A stretch of DNA of 64,000 nt from Aquimarina sp. BL5 (GTDB lineage Bacteria > Bacteroidota > Bacteroidia > Flavobacteriales > Flavobacteriaceae): positions 1,263,501 to 1,327,500 of the forward strand of contig NZ_CP031963.1 of assembly GCF_003443675.1 (NCBI RefSeq), written 5' to 3'. The notes below the pieces were generated by a model. The model was not told where the DNA came from. It ran no database searches and saw nothing but the letters and a program-made list of their open reading frames with translations. A program made the position numbers and the translations under genes. This document shows, piece after piece, positions 60,744 to 64,000 of the stretch; positions within the stretch are counted from its first letter, which is position 1; each line of letters begins with the position of its first letter.

Positions 60744-62207
60744 CTATACTCTTGGCAAATCTCCATCCCCTTTAAGAGGCAAATTAGAGCTCCCCATTAA
60801 ATACGTATCTATATGATATGCTGCCTGTCTGCCTTCTGCTATTGCCCAAACAATTAATGATTGTCCTCTACGAGTGTCTCCTGCAGCAAAAACACCTTTT
60901 ACATTGGTGGCATAGTCATCCTCAGTAGCTTTTATATTTGTTCTGGCATCCATATCAATTCCTAATTGCTCTGCAATTGTTGGCTCAGATCCGGTGAATC
61001 CCATCGCTAATAAAGCTAACTCACATTTCCATTCTTTCTCTGTATTAGGGATTTCTTTTAATGTAAAACGACCATTCTCTTTTACCCACTCTACTTCAGA
61101 AGTTATTAAACCTTTAAGATTCCCATTTTCATCTCCTAAAAACTCTTTTGTAGAAATACTCCAATTACGTTCTACGCCTTCTTGATGAGAAGAGCTCGTA
61201 CGTAAACGCATAGGCCAAAATGGCCAAGGCTGATTGGCAGGGCGTTCTATAGTACCTTTACCCATAATTTCGAAATTCGTTACCGAGGTAGCTCCGTGAC
61301 GCACCGATGTCCCGATACAATCAGATCCTGTATCTCCTCCTCCAATTACAATCACATCCTTACCAGTTGCCAAGATTTCTTCGCCCAGCTCTTTTATGCC
61401 ATCTACTCTTCTATTGTTTTGCGGTAAGAAATCCATAGCCTGAACTACTCCTTTTAGATCAGATCCTTTTACCGGTAAGTTACGACGTACTGTTGCTCCT
61501 GTACACAATACTACTGCATCATACTCTGATTTTAATTGATCCGCTTTAATATCCTTTCCTATAGCAGTATTTGTCTTAAACACAATACCTTCTTCTTCTA
61601 AAACGGTAACACGACGATCAATCACATTCTTTTCCATCTTAAAGTCTGGAATTCCATAACGTAACAACCCTCCTACTTTTTCATCTCTTTCGAAAACGGT
61701 TACTAAATGTCCTGCTCGATTTAATTGTTGTGCAGTTGCTAGTCCGGCAGGTCCTGATCCAATTACTGCAACAGTTTTACCAGTTCTCTCTCTTGGCGGG
61801 TTCGCTTTTACCCATCCATTTTCAAAAGCTTGCTCTACTATATTCTTTTCTATATTTTCTATCGTCACAGGATCCTCATTAATTCCAAGTACACAAGCTT
61901 CTTCGCAAGGCGCAGGACATAGCCTACCCGTAAATTCCGGGAAGTTATTTGTCGAATGTAATATACTAGCAGCTTTCTCCCATTTACCTCGATACACTGC
62001 ATCGTTAAAATCAGGAATCAGATTTCCTAATGGACATCCACTATGACAAAACGGGATTCCACAATCCATACATCTTGCTCCTTGATTTTTTAGTTTACTT
62101 TCCTCCATAGGTACCGTAAACTCATTGTATCCTCTAATACGATCTTTAACAGGTTGGTACTGTTCTATCTCTCTTTCAAATTCTAAAAATCCAGTTATCT
62201 TTCCCAT
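60744..62207 (-). CDS. gltD: glutamate synthase small subunit
   Basis: 487 residues, normal length. It feeds electrons from NAD(P)H to the large subunit for glutamate formation from glutamine and 2-oxoglutarate. The N-terminal Cys motif CMDCGIPFCHSGCPLGNLIPDFN binds 4Fe-4S clusters. The FAD site is VIGSGPAGLATAQQLNRAG and the NAD(P) site is VIGGGDTGSDCIG. The C-terminal FAD part is GVFAAGDTRRGQSLIVWAIAEGRQAA. It begins 12 bases after the stop codon of gltB. Confidence 0.97.
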   Translation of the reverse strand: MGKITGFLEFEREIEQYQPVKDRIRGYNEFTVPMEESKLKNQGARCMDCGIPFCHSGCPLGNLIPDFNDAVYRGKWEKAASILHSTNNFPEFTGRLCPAPCEEACVLGINEDPVTIENIEKNIVEQAFENGWVKANPPRERTGKTVAVIGSGPAGLATAQQLNRAGHLVTVFERDEKVGGLLRYGIPDFKMEKNVIDRRVTVLEEEGIVFKTNTAIGKDIKADQLKSEYDAVVLCTGATVRRNLPVKGSDLKGVVQAMDFLPQNNRRVDGIKELGEEILATGKDVIVIGGGDTGSDCIGTSVRHGATSVTNFEIMGKGTIERPANQPWPFWPMRLRTSSSHQEGVERNWSISTKEFLGDENGNLKGLITSEVEWVKENGRFTLKEIPNTEKEWKCELALLAMGFTGSEPTIAEQLGIDMDARTNIKATEDDYATNVKGVFAAGDTRRGQSLIVWAIAEGRQAAYHIDTYLMGSSNLPLKGDGDLPRV

Positions 62208-62219
62208 GTATATTATCGT

Positions 62220-64000
62220 TTATGCTTGTGCTAATTTTTCTTCTTCTAATCGTTTTAAGGCCTGCTTATACTCTTCTGGGAATATCTTAATAAATTTAGG
62301 CAATTCGTTTTCCCAATTCTCTAGAATTCTTTGTGCCAATGGACTTAATGTTGCATTGTAATGTGATTCTATTAAGCCTTTTAATTCGATTACATCTTCT
62401 GGTAGTTCCACCGGATCTAGGTTTAACGCTTCTTTATTACAATGTGCTTCGAATGTCTTTTTATCGTCATAGATGTAAGCGATACCTCCAGACATCCCTG
62501 CTCCAAAATTTCTACCAACTTCTCCAAGGATCACTGCAACTCCACCGGTCATATATTCACATCCGTGATCTCCAATACCTTCTACAACTGCTTTGGCACC
62601 TGAGTTACGAACACAAAAACGTTCTCCTGCTTTACCATTAATGTATACCTCTCCATCTGTAGCTCCATATAAAGTAACATTACCTGTAATCACATTTTCT
62701 TCTGGCACTAAAGTCGCTTCGTCAGGTACTTTGATAATTAGCTTAGCTCCTGATAATCCTTTACCTAGATAATCATTGGTATTCCCATTAACTATCATAG
62801 TCAATCCTTTTGTAGCGAATGCTCCAAAACTTTGTCCTGCAGCACCTGTAAAATTCAATTTCAGCGTGCTATCTGGTAATCCTTGTGCTCCGTATATTTT
62901 AGATATTTCATTACTAAGAATTGCTCCTACTGCTCTATCTGTATTAGTAATATCAAAATCTAGCGTAGTCTTCTCCTTTCTAAACAATGCCTGGTGTGCT
63001 TGTTCTATAATTTCGAAATCTATTGATTTTCCTAAACAGTGATCTTGTATTTCTGAATTATAAATCCCAACTCCTTCAGCTGCTTCTACCTGATGTAAAA
63101 TTGGTGAAAGATCGACTCCAGCAGTTTTATAATGTTCAATCGCTTGTTTACGATCTAACTTATGTACTTGACCTACCATTTCATTAATTGTTCTGAAGCC
63201 AAGCTGTGCCATAATTTCTCTTAATTCCTGAGCAACGAAATACATATAGTTTACTACGTGTTCTGGTTTTCCTTTAAACTTCTTACGTAATTCTGGATTC
63301 TGAGTGGCAATACCCACAGGACACGTATTAAGGTGACAAACACGCATCATTACACATCCAGACGCTACTAAAGGTGCTGTAGCAAAACCAAACTCTTCTG
63401 CTCCTAATAAACACGCTACTGCAACATCACGACCTGTTTTTAACTGTCCATCACATTCTAAAACAATTCGGCTCCTAAGATTATTACCTACAAGTGTTTG
63501 TTGTGCTTCGGCAATTCCTAATTCCCAAGGTAAACCTGCATGCTTTAATGACGTTAGTGGTGACGCTCCTGTTCCTCCATCAAAACCAGAAATCAATACT
63601 ACGTCTGCTTTTGCTTTTGCTACACCGGCAGCCACTGTTCCTACTCCTACTTCTGATACTAATTTCACATTAATTCTAGCAGATCGGTTTGCTGATTTTA
63701 AGTCATAAATCAACTGAGATAAATCTTCAATAGAATAAATATCGTGATGCGGTGGTGGAGAGATCAACCCAACATATGGAGTGGAGTTACGGGTTTTGGC
63801 AATTTCAGGATTTACTTTTGGTCCTGGTAACTGTCCTCCTTCTCCTGGTTTAGCCCCTTGAGCCATTTTTATTTGTATCTCTGCAGCATTTGTTAAATAA
63901 TTTGAAGAAACTCCAAATCGACCAGAAGCAACTTGCTTAATCGCACTATTTTTCCAATCTCCATTTACATCTTTATAAAAACGTAACGGATTTTCTCCTC
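62220..64000 (-). CDS. gltB: glutamate synthase large subunit, 3' part
   Basis: The last 590 or so residues are visible. The frame is open to the window edge, and the Met at 63866 is internal. FMN/synthase domain: [41 protein letters not shown]. The 3Fe-4S cysteines lie in [13 protein letters not shown] and nearby CVMMRVC. The C-terminal GXGXG beta-helix is [30 protein letters not shown]. In an operon with gltD. Confidence 0.97.
   Translation of the reverse strand, partial: GENPLRFYKDVNGDWKNSAIKQVASGRFGVSSNYLTNAAEIQIKMAQGAKPGEGGQLPGPKVNPEIAKTRNSTPYVGLISPPPHHDIYSIEDLSQLIYDLKSANRSARINVKLVSEVGVGTVAAGVAKAKADVVLISGFDGGTGASPLTSLKHAGLPWELGIAEAQQTLVGNNLRSRIVLECDGQLKTGRDVAVACLLGAEEFGFATAPLVASGCVMMRVCHLNTCPVGIATQNPELRKKFKGKPEHVVNYMYFVAQELREIMAQLGFRTINEMVGQVHKLDRKQAIEHYKTAGVDLSPILHQVEAAEGVGIYNSEIQDHCLGKSIDFEIIEQAHQALFRKEKTTLDFDITNTDRAVGAILSNEISKIYGAQGLPDSTLKLNFTGAAGQSFGAFATKGLTMIVNGNTNDYLGKGLSGAKLIIKVPDEATLVPEENVITGNVTLYGATDGEVYINGKAGERFCVRNSGAKAVVEGIGDHGCEYMTGGVAVILGEVGRNFGAGMSGGIAYIYDDKKTFEAHCNKEALNLDPVELPEDVIELKGLIESHYNATLSPLAQRILENWENELPKFIKIFPEEYKQALKRLEEEKLAQA

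Noticed and set aside
62333..63042. Plus-strand frames over gltB
   Set aside because: Shadows of the well-defined gltB coding sequence.

Overview
The window looks like the chromosome of a marine member of the Flavobacteriia (Bacteroidota). The DNA is AT-rich. It carries a type IX secretion sorting domain, GNVGIGTTNP-type tail-fibre modules, LytS/LytTR pairs, BlaI/BlaR1 and many 'MKK...SFSQ' export signals. Aquimarina or a relative is a guess, not a determination.

Layout. 1-2140: a few minus-strand genes, an 800-base gene-free stretch and a perfect 43-bp palindrome. 2182-3315: a tyrosine recombinase. From base 3356 to about 37.8 kb there is an array of about 27 gene cassettes, all in plus orientation. 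Each runs from G^TTRRRY to an attC-like site whose first box (RYYYAAC) is the reverse complement of that same cassette's own first bases. This is the hallmark of integron cassettes that have existed as circles, so the locus is a chromosomal integron. It is unusual. The integrase is Xer-like, with an extra N-terminal domain and without the insertion expected in IntI. It points toward the array rather than away from it. The attC sites fall into several unrelated-looking families of about 70 to 200 nt. From 37.8 to 43.8 kb the attC sites are decayed and mixed with intact genes and one pseudogene, so this is the eroding old end of the array.

Cassette contents. One cassette holds a complete restriction-modification operon (XRE regulator, C5 methyltransferase, PLD-type nuclease, unknown protein). 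A second defence-like operon has DUF262, HEPN and C5 methyltransferase genes. A 512-bp cassette is present three times. At least three cassettes have no convincing gene but share conserved sequence. Many others encode single small exported or lipoproteins, or immunity-like proteins. Four copies of a 1690-bp IS1182-type element all sit at the same point of attC sites, just after the first box. One IS110 element with a candidate bridge-RNA leader lies inside a cassette.

44-64 kb is ordinary chromosome: a DUF2306 protein; fasciclin with ECF sigma and anti-sigma; AraC; SRPBCC; a GlcG-like protein; a spermidine-synthase-like protein; a threonine-dehydratase-like enzyme; BlaI and a BlaR1 with a long repeat tail; a minus-strand cluster of SnoaL-like exported proteins and a Ser-less esterase facing a LytS/LytTR pair; then gltD and the 3' part of gltB, which runs off the window.
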